Positions 33,677 through 47,981 of a stretch of 64,000 nt of DNA are shown one piece after another (within the stretch, counting starts at the first letter, position 1; each line of letters opens with the position of its first letter). The DNA is from Pyrocephalus nanus. Lineage: Eukaryota; Chordata; Aves; Passeriformes; Tyrannidae. The translations under genes and the position numbers were made by a program. The stretch lies in contig CM076259.1 in assembly GCA_038380795.1 (NCBI GenBank), positions 22,054,977 to 22,118,976 of the forward strand, in the 5' to 3' direction. The notes under the pieces are model-generated. The model was given only the letters and a program-made list of their open reading frames with translations. It was not told the DNA's origin and searched no databases.

Positions 33677-36600
33677 AGTGGAGGGAGAAAAAGGGAAAAG
33701 CTGTGCAAAGTAAACCATTCATCCTCCATTGCTCCAACTCTTGTCAAAAGCTGATGGGAGTTTGGAGGCAAGAGCTGGCTCTGGCAGATGCAAAGGCATT
33801 TCGGTTTGTGCTCTGTGAAGGGGCTGCTGCAAAAAAAAGTGGGGGTGGGTAGTCTCTTAGTAAAATCTTTTTCTTTCGCAACTGTAGAGTTTTTAACCGT
33901 GGTGCAAGGATGAGGAGCGATTTGAGTCAGGGAGAGTAATTTTCTGCCCGGCAGTGGGATGTTGTAGGAATTGTGCACGCGTGCCTCCCTGCTTGGACTG
34001 CAACTTTGGCAGGTCCTCTGGATAGTGACTGTAAATAGAAAATGTGTTGGGGAGAAAGTGGGATGCTGAATTTGTAGCCGTGTCCAAATGAGACTTTTTA
34101 AAGTGAAGATACGAATACTTACTTTGAAAAATAATAATAGACTTTAACTAATACCCCTGGCAAAAGGTATTTAATACACATCCCATATCTTTGGGCACTT
34201 CCCCAACTAATTCTGGTACCCCATGTGTTATTTCACTGGCATTGTGCAAAAGGCAGGTCAGGTCTATTAAAGTTGGTTGTGGTGTTTTTTTTTTTTTTTC
34301 CCTTGTTTGTTTCAAAGAAACTCTCTTGACCTCTCTGCAGCATTATGTGAGTAGGATAACAGGAATCCATACACGCACTCAGCACCCGTTTGTAATTCCC
34401 AGCATGTCTTAAGTGTTTTTCTTGGTGCCCAATTCTCTTTAATTTCTACATTGCTACCACAGTGTCTTTTTGATATGTTCATTTGCAATCTGCCATTTAA
34501 GTTTCTTTTCCCATGGGCTAAAAAACTATCATGGAAAATATTAGAAGAATGTGGGCGTTTTGTAAGTAGAATTTTATCTTAGTTTTCTTTTCTTTTGAAA
34601 CTAACTGACTTAGTGTGCATATGATTAGGGGAGAGTTCTTCCAGATTTATGCCTATATACATGTATGGCAGACACTTTGATTTAAGGGGTTGGATGTTGA
34701 GGTTCGTGGCTCAGGGAGGGATTTCAGCAGAAACACATCATTGGTTTGCAGCAAAGATTTGTTCTGTTTATTTAAGTGACCTAAAGAAATGAAGGTGAAA
34801 TAACTTCCCAAGCTAATAGGAGTCATCTGGGGATCTTCTGAACTAAATAGGACAATTAGAGAGAGCTGTGAGTTCCCTGCTGGGTGCATGATATTCTTTT
34901 AAGAGAAATAAATGGAGTTTTGTTCCATATCCTTTTCTTAATCCTCCCCTTCAGATAAAATTAGAGGAATTCATCCTGTATATACCATGCAGAAGAGGTC
35001 CCAGTAGGTGTTTGCTGTGAGGGCTGAAGTCAGATACAGTGCAGGTCTCCCTGCTTCCCGCTGGGGAGTATGAGCCAGGTTCATCTGAAGGATGCACAAA
35101 GGTCCTCTGCAGGTTTGAAAGGCAAGTTCAGCTTTGTCCCTCTCATACACATGCACACCCACAGAACTTTGAGAGATATCTCAGTACAAATAGCTGAAAG
35201 CACACACATTTCCTCTCTGCTTAGAAGCAAGAAGAAGTATTAGAGGTGCATGATTCCAAATATATGTGCTAGAAAATGGCATGTAGATCTTATGAGTGTT
35301 CTGCATCTCTGCAGTCTGGAAAATGCAGCTTTTCTGTACCTTGCACTGACCAAGAGGTTCTTTGAGGTTGCAAAGTGAAACACAGTGTCTGGTGTTTGCA
35401 GAGGTCTTTCCAGCCCTCTGAGTGTGGGACTCTTGGCTTGGAGTTTTGCCCTGTTGAAGGACAGGTGAATCATTGCCCAGTTCACCTCACTCCTTGAAAT
35501 TCTGCTCTGCCCTCAAAACTAATAGCAGACAGATCCCTCCAAGCCTTCAGTACCAAACTGGCCATCCTACAGTGCTTTCAGGATGCTGGTACAAGTCCTT
35601 CGTTTGACTAGGGCCAGGAGAGTTGCCCCTTCAGGAGCCAGCTGGAGCCTCTTGCCAAGCAAGGAGTATAGCAGGAAGGGCTTTGAAGCAAGCAGCCTGC
35701 TTTGTCCCCATTCTCCCCAGTGATGCAGAGGAGAAGCTTCCTTTCCCAACTAAAGAAAATTGATCCATTTAGGGCAGTGCTGAATTTTTGTACTTTCTGG
35801 TCATTGTTGCTGAATGACCACACTTGACTGAAACACCACCAGATCTACTCACTGGTGTTTCCTGGCCTCTCCCTGAGCCAGATGCCCTTAGGAGCACAGA
35901 AACCTTGCAGTCTGATAAGAAGCTCAACATGAAAAAATAACTGTTTTTTACCCTACTTGTGGTGTGGGAGAGAAGATGGGTGATAGAACAGGAAAGACAC
36001 TTAAGTTGGAAGTATGTGTTTGTTGTATCCACTCTCATGCCTCTCAGAGCAGAGCTCTCTGTCATACTGAGCCTCCTCAGGACTGCCACAGGGCTGGAGA
36101 GGCACCTCTGTGCCTCTGTAATCGCCCTCTTCCCAGGCTGTTTCCCATACCCCTCCTTTTGTGCCTCATGAAGAGAGGGAGCAAAGACAGGGAAGAGTAT
36201 GTTGGGGGACCACGCTGGTTGTTTTAGCCTAGGTTGGCCTGCAGGTGGGTTTTCAGAGACTTCAGGGTCAGCTGGGCTCAATTTAGTCACTCAGCCTGCA
36301 AGATGTTCCAACGGCAGTAGGTCAGTGTAACTCCAGGTTAACCAAAGTTCTTTTGACAGTAAATGGTGGTAGGTTGTTCATTTTAATATCAGGTGCCAAG
36401 TACCCCAGAGGTATGAGGCACAATTCCCTTGGACTTCTTTAATGTGCAAAGATGACTTGATGTGTTACTGCTGGCGTTTTACGGACCAAGGCTTGCAAAT
36501 CTCTTGGTTTAAACTGTTACCTCCTGGGCTAAAAACTTTGCAGGGAGAAGTCTACAGTTAGGATGGGACATCCCACAAGGAAAAGGCTCTCTTGCAAAAT

Positions 36601-38391
36601 CTTTGGAGACTTCCTGTTTCTGATTAGACTGAAAACATCCTGAGGGAAAAACCTGCTGCCATGTATTTGGTGCTCCTGTGGTAAGTCTCAGTTTAAGAGG
36701 TTGTTATGTATTCCAGTTCCTAGGCCACAAGAACAATTTAAGGTGAATAATGACTAAATGAATTGAAGCATCTTTTTCTATTTCCTGGATTTGGTTTAGT
36801 TCCTCTTAGCCCCGAATCATTCGACATTGTATCTTCTGATTCACTGGCTGAACACAGTGCTTGCAGCCGGTTTTCTAGAGGAATGCTTGCAGGATGGGAA
36901 GCTTTCAAAATTTGCTTCGTATGCATGTTTGCACTTTTAAAATCTCTCCGCAGGAGCATGTGCTCCAGCAACACAGCTGTAGGAGTGTCCATGAGAAGCT
37001 AAGACAAAAGGAGTATAGATGCAGTGGAAGCAAGTTGGCTGTAAAGCTCAGAAAGATACTTGTTTCAGGGAAAACACCTTCTTGATGCTTACACAGTCCC
37101 AAAGCTCCTGCAGGCAGTGCAGGGCTTTCTGCTTAAACAGGGAACAACAGATCCCTGCCCTGAGGATGTTGCATGCTCCTTTTATTAAAATGGTCTCTCT
37201 TCCCTGCAAAAGGACAAATGGGATGGGAGGCTCAGCTCTGCCTAGTGGGGTTGTTAGCGAGCACCTGGCACAGCACAGACAGGGTGCCTGAGAGGGGCTC
37301 TCAGGGCTGCCATTGTGTGTTGTAGGAGCTCTTGAGTAAGAGGCACTGCCAATTTATTTTGGCTCTGGTGGCATTGACGGAGGGAAATGTGCTTCAGGGA
37401 GCGTGTGGGACGTGCTCGAGCTTCTTCTCCCGCCTTGTGGGCACTGTGCCAGCACAGAGGTGAGAGCCAAACTTTATCCTTGCTTTCTGCTCAGCTGCTC
37501 TTGAGAGGCTGCTGCCCTGTGTCCAAAACCCTTCCCTGAGCTCCCCTTAGATGTGAGGATGATGACTGCACCTTGTGCCTGTGCAGCTTGCTGGAGGCTT
37601 GCTGGGCAAAGTCCAAACCACACCACAGCATGTTGCCCCTATGAAAACCCAGTGTTGTCAAGTTCCTGGAGGTTTTGGGCTGTGGTGTCTGTATATATGT
37701 ATGCGAGAGCCAGATGGTGTTTTGGAAACAGGTCATTTTTCATTAACTTCTGTGCTCGGCATAGGCAGTAAGTCTTTCACCCTGAGTCCTGAGGTGGCAA
37801 TGCCATTTTGGCTCTCTAAGGTCTACTCTGGCAAGGAGATTAGCCAGCAGGTCATACTCTTATGAACAGCCATAGCCCTGGGGCCGTGCCAAATGCAAGG
37901 GATGCGTTCACTGATTGCAATGTCAGCGAGTCTGAACAAGCTTGTGTGTCTTAAAGACTGCATCAGGCCCTTCTGCTGTTCTTTAAATCATGAGTGGAGA
38001 GGGAAAGGGTGTAAATATCCCTGTCAGAACTGTGTTGTCAGCTTTCAAATACCAAAAGGCTTTTTATTTTTCTTCTAGCTGACAAAAGGACAGGTTAGGC
38101 AGAGCCCTGTGAATTAATGTGTTGAGTTTAGTGTGGTTTAGAAAGCCTGTGGTGATGTAAACGTACTGAGGTAGTCTTTTAGAAATAAACCTCAAATGTG
38201 GATACAGTGGCCTGGAACACAGGATTTGTATGCAAAATGCAGCTTCCTCTGATAACGTCACTCTAATTTATCCTGATACTATTAGGGAGAGCAGCCACCT
38301 GGCTTAGCGATGCCAGTGCTTTAGGGCTCAAGCCTGCGATGTGAGGAGAGATGCCTGTCAGTCTCCACCTACACTGCTGATTTCCCCCCAA
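33677..38391. other. intron-like non-coding DNA
   Basis: A 15-base T run lies at 34285-34299. No recognisable coding segment, RNA gene or mobile element was found. The 173-codon minus-strand frame at 35769-36290 has no identifiable domain. If the CpG island is a plus-strand promoter, this is the start of intron 1. Confidence 0.6.
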
Positions 38392-38477
38392 GTTGGGGCA
38401 GGTTGCTCTTTGCCTCAGCTCTCCACCTGCAAAACCTGTAAGTGGCACTTCCCTGCCTCCTTGTGGTGTTGAGAATA
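38392..38477 (+). mobile_element. MIR-like (CORE-SINE) fragment, sense
   Basis: GGTTGCTCTTTGCCTCAGCT, CCACCTGCAAAACCTGTAAGTG, CACTTCCCTGCCTC and TTGTGGTGTTGAGAATA follow the order of a MIR core and tail ('cctcagtttccccatctgtaaaatg', 'acttacctacctc', 'gtgttgtgaggataa'). Orientation is plus. Divergence is high, as expected for this age. Confidence 0.6.
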
Positions 38478-41400
38478 GGTTTGCTGGAGATCAAGAGAGA
38501 CCATACATTTGCTGGCCCTCGGAAAACCTGTCGGACAAGGACCATTCTGGTTTCAGCAGAGAGCCTCCTGTGGCATTGACAGCTCAGTGGGGGGCTCCTG
38601 GGCTGCCTCTGGGGAACATCTGCCCTTGCTTGTCGCATGGATATGGGCTCTGTAAGGGCTGTGGGATGCTTTTGGTTTGGAGGGCAGGCTGGGTGTGGGG
38701 CTATAGAGGAGCCCCTCTCTGAGTGTGACCCTCGGGGAGTCCAGCGTAGGTAGTAGCACTGCAGCTGCATCGAGTTTCTGGCTCCAGCCAGTGGTGGTAC
38801 AGAGAGGCCATTATAATCCTACATACTGTACAGTGTACATCTCAACAGGCAAAGTAGCTCCTGGGTTGGTTTTTTTCCCCCCCACCCTCCTCCTCTCTAT
38901 CCCTTCAAATCTACTTTATGAAGTTCCTTCCCTTAAATTGCAAATTTGGCCTTATCTTCAAAGAAACCCTTTAGTGCCAAGCTTTTAAAGGTAGGGAGGA
39001 GGCGAGAGCAAAAACATTAAATCCATTGGCAGCCCAGTTGCCAGAGAAAATGTTTTTTAAAACATAATCTGAAACCTTAGTGTTTAAGAGCCAAAGCCGA
39101 GATTGAATACAAGTATGGGCCTTGTCCCCAGAGAGTCGCAACGCTGGGAATACGTTGGCACAAAGACAGGCCATGGAACAAGGATTCTTGTGCATGCACG
39201 CACACAAATAGACAATTATTTGGAGGCCAATAGTATTCTGGATGCTGAAGAAACTTAATCTAGTGCCTTCTGTCCCAAGTTGCTCCCTGAGCTGTAGCTG
39301 ACATGAAGAGCATTCTCATCGCTCCAGTGCTCTGCAGGATGGCAAGTCCCCTCTGGGGCAGGAAAGTTCCTGCTATTCCTTGACCACGGGTAGTAAAAGG
39401 ACTAGCTGGTTCTGCTTCTTTAGAGCCTGCTGCTGTCAGTGAGAGATTCCTTTGGGCTCCCCCGAATGGTGATGGGAATGATTATTTTTTATTTCCCATA
39501 AGAAAGTTGCTTGTTTAACAAACCCAAGCCCTGTCAGATTGAAGGGGTGGGTTTGAGTCCCAATGTCAAGAGGTGTTTTCAAAAATGTGATGGATGGGGT
39601 ATTTAAAAAATACCTGGGCTGACTTTAATGTAGTGGTGGAGAGTCAACGAGATTTGTGCATTCAGGGATCAGACAGCTCTCCTCCTCACTTTTAAGTACA
39701 GGGTCACACTTGGTGGGTTTGTGGGATGGTCCCAGTGTCACCAGTGTAGCAGCTGCCCAGATTAGTCCTGACCACTGACTCCTGCATGGAAGTGGACTCT
39801 ATTTCAGGGGTGGCTATCAGACACATCTTGACTTGCAAGCAGTTGAAGTGCAGTTTCTAAGCCAGAGTCATCTGGGCAGAAGGAGGGCAAGATGCCCTAA
39901 TTATCCAACTGTAATGGGATTTGAATCCAGTGAGGAACACCTCATTACTAACTTTCTCAGGAGCCTTGTGGCATGGCCAGTGAGACCACAGCAGAGCTGT
40001 GGGACCCTTGCAGGAGGAGGGCTTGTTATCTACTAGCTCTTGAGTCCCTGTGGGGACTTCCCTACCCCTCAGCTGGCCAAGCAGGGTACCTGGCTTGTAG
40101 CTGTCAGCAACTTCTGGAGCTGGGGGCCTGTAGGGTGAGAAAGGGCTGTGAGAAGGGGGCGCATAGAGAGCGCCTCAGAGAGGCATGCCAGCTGCTCTGG
40201 ATGTGTCCATCATCACTGTTTCATCACTTTTGGGGTATCTGGGACGGGCCTAAAGAGAAAAGATCTTTGCTTTCCAGGTGGGGAGGAGTAGAGCTCCTGT
40301 TTACACATGCAGCTTGTGCCTGAACTCCTCTGTAATGCTACAGAGGAAGAGTCCAGGGCAGCACAAGGGCTTAGATGCCTTTGAGGACCTCACTCTTCTG
40401 GGTGCCTGAGCTGCTGTGAAGGTTGCAAGAGTAGTTTAGCAAATTGTCATCCCAGCTCAAAACCCTGCCAGAGATGACTGCCCAACCAGCAAAGAGGGAG
40501 GTTTTGGGACCATGGTCAACTGTGCTTGATGACCATGCAGCCCATTAGCTCCATGGCGGATACTGGGAAAGAGAGGTCACTACTAAGGTGTAGAGCTGGA
40601 GCTGCTGGGGCCTGAGTGTGTATTTGCTGACCCTACTCCCCTCTTGGCAGGGAGGTATGCAGCCAGTTTCAGGAAGCATTAGGGAAGAGGGATGGTTTAC
40701 ACGGCTACAGCAAGATAAGCCAGCCCTGTGTCTCATAGGACAGGCACTGGTCTACTTGAATTCTCACCAGAGAATTCACTTGCCTGGTGTGCAAATGTGC
40801 AGTACAAGCTGTGGGATCCTGCTGATGGCATCAGGAAGCCTGTGGTCTTTTGTGGGAGCAAGGGTCAGCTCCTTACATCATGTAACAATTTAGGCAGGAA
40901 CATACTTGCTAAATATACAGTTGTCCGGTTTTCTTCACAATTGCATGGAGTTCAGATTTGTGGAGGAGGGAATAGGAGCACAAAGAGAACAACATCAAGA
41001 GCAAGTGACAAGCTGTGTTTACCATTGATGCCTGACCCTATAATCTGTCTCCCTGGGGATAGCTTTGGACATCTCCAACCTCTGAGCCACTTGAAAGAAC
41101 CGCCTTTAGAAAAAATTCCCAAACTAGTGACCAAGCAAACAAGCACACATTTCATTGGCCACAAAAATGTGAGCAAAACCCAGTTTTTGCATAGCTTCAG
41201 CATTGAAGATAAGTAGAGGTTTCTTGACTCTCTGGATGAAGGCCTGAGAAAGGCCTGCTATGCCATCTTCTGCCATCACTGTATTCCAAAACCTAAATTA
41301 TTATTTGTGTTATGGTTGCGTCTACAAGTTTTAACCAAGACTGGGACCCAGCTGTGATAGGTATGTTAACTTGTAGTGGGAGATGGTTCCTACATCCCCA

Positions 41401-42240
41401 TTCAAACCAGCAAGGCTCTTTGCAGAAAAGAAGATAAAAAAAGAGCCTGAAAAGGACACTTGTGCCTTGGAGTGACTCAGCAGGTCAGGACTGGAGCTTA
41501 GTACAGCCCCCATGTTGGCTGATACTCAGTCTTGTGCTCCTTCCTCCACCTTACCCGGCTTGTCAGAAGGGGAGATCAAGGTCGAGCATCACTAGGGCTT
41601 GACTAAAGGTTATCTGCCTTGAAGCTGAGAGCTGCCTCATCTTCCTAAGCCATCAGCTCACATCAGTCGGTAGAGTGTGATGTGGCTACATGTGCTCCAG
41701 TGAGTGGTTTCCCACATGGGGCACGTGGCACTGCAGGTGTTGCTGGTGACATCTTGCCTCTGTGCCAAGCCTTACATTGGGGTGGGCAGCTGGTCTTGTG
41801 GAGCTGGGGGTGGGGGCAGGTGGAAAGCAAGAGTGTGTGGCTAAAGGGGAGGGAAAGGAGCCACTTATGTCTTTAATTCTCTCCTGTCAGCTAGTTTTCA
41901 GTTGTGGCGTTGTACTTTGAAAGATAGCTGGAAGAGCAGAGAGCCAGTGCAATAAAAGTGTTTTGCTTGCAGCATGCAATCTCAAGTAAAACAATATCAT
42001 TACATAAATATTGTGTGCCTTCTTGCTACAGAGGTTCTGGGACTGTTCTCCTCCTGCTCTGGAGGCATTGCCTTTCAGTGCACAAGCCAAGGATAAAATC
42101 TAACAGATGCTGCTAAGGCCAAGTCTGTGGCTTGCACTGCACCCAGGTGCAAGAGTTGTTCACGTTTCCATGGTCAGCACAGAGGTACCTTACACTGGAA
42201 GGAACAGGGATGAGGGACAGCTGGGTCACCAAGAGCTGCT
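38478..42240. other. intron-like non-coding DNA
   Basis: Nothing assignable. A small perfect hairpin (GGTATTT with AAATACC) is at 39598-39616 and another (CCTCTGTA with TACAGAGG) at 40328-40347. GGGTTTGAGTCCC near 39550 resembles a pol III B box but has no tRNA or SINE body around it. Confidence 0.6.
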
Positions 42241-42272
42241 CTTCCTTAGAGCTGCCCTTCCTTAGAGCTGCC
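42241..42272 (+). repeat. two tandem copies of a 16-base unit
   Basis: CTTCCTTAGAGCTGCC occurs twice in direct succession with no mismatch, preceded by a partial third copy (AGAGCTGCT). It is probably a recent replication-slippage duplication. Confidence 0.95.
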
Positions 42273-45200
42273 AGCCATACTGAGGGTATGTCTGGGGACA
42301 CCCAGGGGTACCTGAATGCTAATCTGACCCCTGCAGGCATAGCTAGGCCAGGATGGAACAGCTGTGGGGACACCAATGGCAGGACATGAGCAAAAGCTGG
42401 CTTGATGGGTTAACTGGGATCTATTGCTCAAGAATGGTAGGAGTGCTTCAGTGAAACTTGGGCAGGTTCCTTCACCACTCCTTTCTTGTCTGACTTAGAA
42501 CACTGTTTGGGGGAGCAGGTGGAGATGCATATGCATCCTCTTCTGGTACCTGTTTGTTTGCAGAAAGCTGTGGGCAAACTCTCCTGAGGGGCTGTTCATG
42601 GCCATACCCTGCTGCTGTCTGAGTAACAGCCTGAACTGCAGCTAGAGGCTTTTTGCTCAGAGGAATGCTTTTAAGCATACTGTTTTTAATGGCACTGTGT
42701 TGTCCTTGGCTCTTTGTGCCTGGGTGAAGACATGATTCCATGCTCTACTGTGCAGGGACAGGAGCCCATCTGAAGCAGGACTCCTCCATTTTGTGAGTGG
42801 GTTTGATCTGCCCTCTGCAAGCTAAATAATTGAATTACAGAAGAGATCTTAGATGAGGTATTTGTGCCATTACAAAGCTCAGTCAGTGCCTTGGGAGTGG
42901 AAGAGTGGAGGGAGATGTCAGACAGCTGCAAGGTTATGGCTTTTTCTTTCTCTGTTGATCCCAGGTCACTCCCTGTGAATGAAAGACTGCGAAGAGGTTG
43001 TTGCCTTCACTTCTGTCCAGCTGAACTAGACAGGGTGTGGGATGGAGAAGGTGTCAAAAAATGGGTTTGTGCCACCCGTGCCTCCTCATGCTTTCAGAAA
43101 ATAATCTGTTCCTCTCTCCCAGCACACACACCCCTTTCAGTTTTGCCTCAGACCCCAGAGAGAACAGGATTGCAGCTAAGGCTTCTAGAGCGCCCCTGTT
43201 CCCTGCGTGTATGCTGCCTCCCAAAGGATGTGGGTGCTGCTGCTAGGTCCTTGCACCCTCCTTTTCCCCCCTTTTCTGTCTTTATTTTCCCCTCCTCTGC
43301 CTGAGGTCCCTGTGCTGCCAGCAACAGTTGCCGGGGCTGAGAAAGGCTTGTTGGGCCATATCCTGGATGCCCCTGCCCTTACTTGTTTTGGGAAAGGCTG
43401 ATAAGGAACAACTAGAGGTGCTTCCCCAGGCGCCATCCCACTGCCAGAGAGGTGCTCCCAGCCCTCTCCAACCGGAGGCGAGTGCCGAGTGCTGGCATGT
43501 CGGAGCGGGCCTGGGGAGCCCTTGCCCGGGCAGAGTGGCTGCCTGCAGACACAGGCAGGGCTGCTGCCTCCCCAGAGGTTATTCTGGAGAAACACCGTCC
43601 TTGAAACGAGAGCCATGTCTCCCCTGCCCTTCTTTCTCCCCCAGCTGGTGGACTGGGGCTTGAGGGTTCGAAGGCAACATTTTCCAGTCTCCGCCAGCAT
43701 TTGCCATCTCACAGGGTTTTGTGGGCTGGGAGGGCTTTATGCTGCCCTGTCTCCTCATGGGCAGTCAGAGAAGCAGCTCAGTGGGGCTGGCGGACGTGGC
43801 ATGCGCTGAGGTGCCAGCATCTGCACGGGGCATGTAGGCACCGGGCCAGACGGGCTCAGTGAGCTGTTAATGAGCCACAGATGGTCAGCTTCATCTGGGA
43901 GCCTGCCGACTTGGGCTTCTAGAGCTTTCTGCTGAAGAAATACATGAGTAAAAGCTGGTGGTAGGTAAGGGTTGGGAAGGAAGCCCCTAAAATAAAGATC
44001 CTTCCGAAGGCATATCTGGGGGATCTCACAAGATCACCTCTGCTGGAGGCTCATTGTGTTTTTTCTGAAGGTCTCCTTAACTACTTGTGAGCTGCAAAAA
44101 TAAAGAGTAATTTTCCATGTAAGAATTTTGTAGTTGATGGGTAAGACCAGCAGAGGTTTATATTAGGCTTCTGCAGAGGAGGGTCTCCAGAGGCTCTGCT
44201 GGGGTACAAAGCCCTGAAGGCTGTGATGGTTGCATTCCGCTCTTGCACGGGAAAGGACGCTCCCAACAGATGTTTGTTATCAGAAGAGCAAAGCAGAGAA
44301 AGAGAAAAACTTCAGTTGGCCAGAAATGCAGAGGGAAATTGTCATTGTTCCCCTGCAGAGGGAATTCTTGAAGCTGCTTTTTGTCCCATTGTAATATTTT
44401 GTGTTTATATAGCTTATCTCCTTCATGAGGGACTATTAAATCCTGCAGCATACTGTGGATGTGACTATATGAAAATAGCTTTTTTTACCTATCCTGGAGC
44501 AGAGTGTGCCAGCTGCACAACTGGATCTAAAATCATGGAGCAACGTTTTCTCACAACTGAGTGGTTTTTTTTCCTAAAAGAGTTCATGGTATTTCCCGAA
44601 TTAAGAAATGGTCAATCATTTCCCTAATGGTCAGTCTGAAATTGTGTTTCCCTTAGATAGCTGAGTTTTCCCAGTCGCTAGAGAGAGGGGGGAAGACCTA
44701 ATTCCTTTCCACTTCTAATATCTGTAACAAGTGACAGTATTTAATGTAACATTTAACTGTGGAGAGTAGGTGCTGCCTGAGCGGGTCTACAGATAACTTT
44801 ACACTGTTAAAGTTTCTTCTAGGGGTATTTCATGCTATGGGACAATCACAGACTTCCCTTCTCAAAGAAAGCGTTGACAGTCCCTGTAAGCAATTAGAGA
44901 TAAATGTCCTTGAGGCAGAGGATGGCTTTCCTAAAGCACCTAATACTGAGGTCTTAAAGGAGTCTCTGTAAAATGAGACAATCCTTATGTTCCTTTACTG
45001 GACAGTAATGTAAGGATCTTTGGAAGATCCAGATGTAGTTTTTAGATTCTTTTTTCCTGCTGGACAAGCAAATATTAGGGTTTTACCATGTTTTCCCAGA
45101 CCAGTTCTGGTGACTCTTTGGAGAGCGTGATCTGATTTTTCCTGTGAAATGCATACAAACACCTCTCAAGCAAAGGTGATTTTTGCATCAAAAAGGCTTT

Positions 45201-47786
45201 CTAAATTAATAAAGCAGTTCTCAACACAAAAGCGTCTTAGTCCTTTGCAACAGAAGGAGAGGTAGACTTCTTGGATTAGACTATTAGTCTTAGATTTAGG
45301 CTTTTAAGAATATCTTGGGCTGAACAGAATAGGTTGAGAGATGGAGAACAAATTAGAATCTCCTATTGTCACCCCTCAAAGCCTAGGAGCTGGTGTCACT
45401 GTTTATTCTTGGTCTCTTTACTGCTTACAGTTTTCTCCAAAAATGACTAAACATATAAAAAAAGGTTTGGGTTTGGGGTTTGAGGTTTCTTTTTTTTCTT
45501 CCCAAATTCTAGGCCAGAGTTTGACCACAGTCATGTAGTTGTTTTTTCTCCCTTACTTCCAAATGCAGTCACATAACAATAGCCTGGAAAAAAAGTACTG
45601 GAAATGATTTGTTCATGAATTTGTGTCCTTTTTTGGGCTACAAGGAGCGGGTTAGCATTTGGGTAAGGAGGCTACGAACTCCAAGCCATCTCTTTCAAGG
45701 TTGAAGGGGGTTTAAATGGGAATCATCCTGATGAAATGAGATGTACTGTAGAGAGGCAGCCTTTCCTGGGCAAGCATTTCCACTGCTCCATGTGCAGAGC
45801 CTCATGCTCGGGACACCTTTTCTCAGCTGAACCCAGGACTTTATTTGCTATTTCTGTAGTAGCAGAGTCTTGTACAGACGCTACATAACAGGCTTTGTCT
45901 GCCACAGGCAGGCAGGGACCAGAAGAGAAATGCTCCTCCTGTATTAAGGCTTCTCCAGAAGTGGGTGATTGTTTGCTTTCCTTAACAATCTGCTAATGGG
46001 AGGTGGAGTGTGGTGTTGTCCTTCTTATTTATTTAATGTAGGATGTCATGACAGATAGCGATTTCGACTGTTGTCCACAGCTGTAGAAACTGATGGCTTC
46101 CTAAACCAGGTTGACTAGGATGGGGGATTGTAGCTGAAGAGATGTGGGATCATCTGTGAAAGAGGAAAACCAGTCAGTCCCAGTTGGCTGTGTTCAGTCC
46201 TCTCTCTCTCCTGAGGAGCAGGAAAAGAAGTGTTTTGCAGACAGGGTTAGGGGATATGTTTCTAGTGTCTGGAATTTTGGGTCTTGGGAAGTGATTCCTC
46301 CGATTAAAACGGAAATGAAAGGTCACCAGATGGGACAAAAATGAATATGGGGTTGCTGTGCTGATCAGGAGGGTGTTTGTTGAAATATCAAATAGTACAG
46401 CCAGGGAAATCTTCCCATTTTATTGATGTTTCAGTGAATTTGGTCCCTATAGGAGAGAAAGCAGAAGCAAGTGGAGCTTGTACATATTGACAAGAGAATA
46501 TAATCTGATAAGGGCTAGACCAGTTGGTAAAGTTTTCAAATCGCAGGAAATTTCCTCAAAGTATTTATTTATTTATGGCTTTGCTGAAAAATTTTCAACC
46601 AGCTGTGTTTAAAAATATAACAGTAATGAGATACTTAAAAAAGGAGTTAATCTCTCCCTCTCTTTGACGTACTACAGAGTGCCAGCTGTAGCACAAGCAA
46701 GCCCTGGGGAATCACAGTGGCCTAACCCTGCAGCCTGGGAGCCTAAGTCACACCTTGGGAAGCCAAATACCAGAGGGAAGCACCAGCCTGTGGCAGCTCA
46801 TAGGGATGCTGGGGGGGTGACCATTTGGCCATCCTCCAGGGGCAGCAGTTTTAGCCTGCCCAGCTCTTCCGCTCTCCGAATCTCCCCAGTTCTTACAGAC
46901 CCCGGCCACTTGTCCTCAGGGCAGCAAGACCCAGTTTTGTCTGAACTGCTGGGAGGCCTTGAACTGTCTCTGACACCCCCAATGGGGAAATGCTGGAATG
47001 AGGAGGAGGGGAAACCAAGGGCTTTTGTGCTGAGGGAACAAAAAACATGCTCTGCATGTCCCTGGGTTCAGCTTTTACAGACTACAAACTGGACTGGGTT
47101 TTTTTTTTTTGTTTGGCTTTTAAATGCTTCTTTGGCCAATGTGCTTTTTTTTTTATTTTTTATTTTTATTTTTTTTGTCTGGAGGATGTCTCTTTGTGAG
47201 ACAGAGCCAGTCTGGTACTCTTCGTTTGGCCCATCGAGCTTATCCACAAAGTATGCACAAGCCATCTTCTCCAGGCTCATTTCCTCCAGGATTCCCTATG
47301 GCTTTACAATGGCTAAGCCTTTGTGTTTGATATCGAAGGCAGAAAGGCCATCAAGGGCAGGCCAGCTGTGCTCTGTCCTCCAGCCCTGTGCCAACAGGGC
47401 TCAGTGCAGGGTGGGGAAGCTCTGTGAGAGCTACAGCTGTGAGAGCGGTGAGAAATGTGTGTGGTGATTGGCAGAAATTGTTTTGAAGAAGAAGATGCCT
47501 CTTCTGATGGTGGTGGGGTGGCACATTGTGTATGGGAAAGGTAAAGCAATTTAGTTTTGGTCATAGGTGGAGGACTGTGTGGAGAAGTCTTGTTTCCTGT
47601 GGGCCTGCAGCTTTCAGCTTCAAGATGCATATCACAACAGAAAAATCTCCTCTACTCTCTTTCCTTTTTCTACCACTGGTAGCTAATCAAGATTCAGTTT
47701 TAATGACTTCCCTCTACTCTCTCTGCTTTCTCTCCCCCTGCCCCACACATGCCTTTTTTATATTTTTTAATGCATTTTTTTGGCAG
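42273..47786. other. intron-like non-coding DNA
   Basis: T- and TTTTA-rich runs at 47099-47110 and 47145-47177 create the poly-Phe portion of the longest open frame in the window (46664-47467, 267 codons), which I regard as spurious. A GC-richer interval lies at 43420-43560. No repeat body or coding domain is recognised. Confidence 0.6.
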
Positions 47787-47981
47787 AAGTTTAAACGCAA
47801 GAAGCGCTTGGACCAAGATGAAAACAGTGGAGGAGCATGTTGGGCAGTGCAGTGCTTTGTTCTGAGTTCAGGGGGAGAAGAGGGGGAAGCGAAGGGGGAC
47901 GGATGTCATTTCCCAGATGGGGACCCTGCCAAAGATGTTCTTGCTGCAGAAAGCACAGAACGATTTTTGAGGTTATACCAG
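47787..47981 (+). other. exon-like open segment, 65 codons in phase
   Basis: A T-rich tract ending TTTTTTTGGCAG (to 47786) precedes a frame that stays open for exactly 195 bases to CAG/GTTTAA. It begins KFKRKKRLDQDENSGG, a basic then acidic stretch, and ends ESTERFLRLYQ. The acceptor is good, but the donor is weak after GT. I recognise no family, so this may be chance. Confidence 0.2.

Noticed and set aside
39540..39575. GGGTTTGAGTCCC, resembling a pol III B box
   Set aside because: No A box, cloverleaf or SINE body can be fitted around it.
46664..47467. Longest open frame in the window, 267 codons
   Set aside because: Its middle is poly-Phe from T runs, it has no known domain, and it lacks splice or promoter context.
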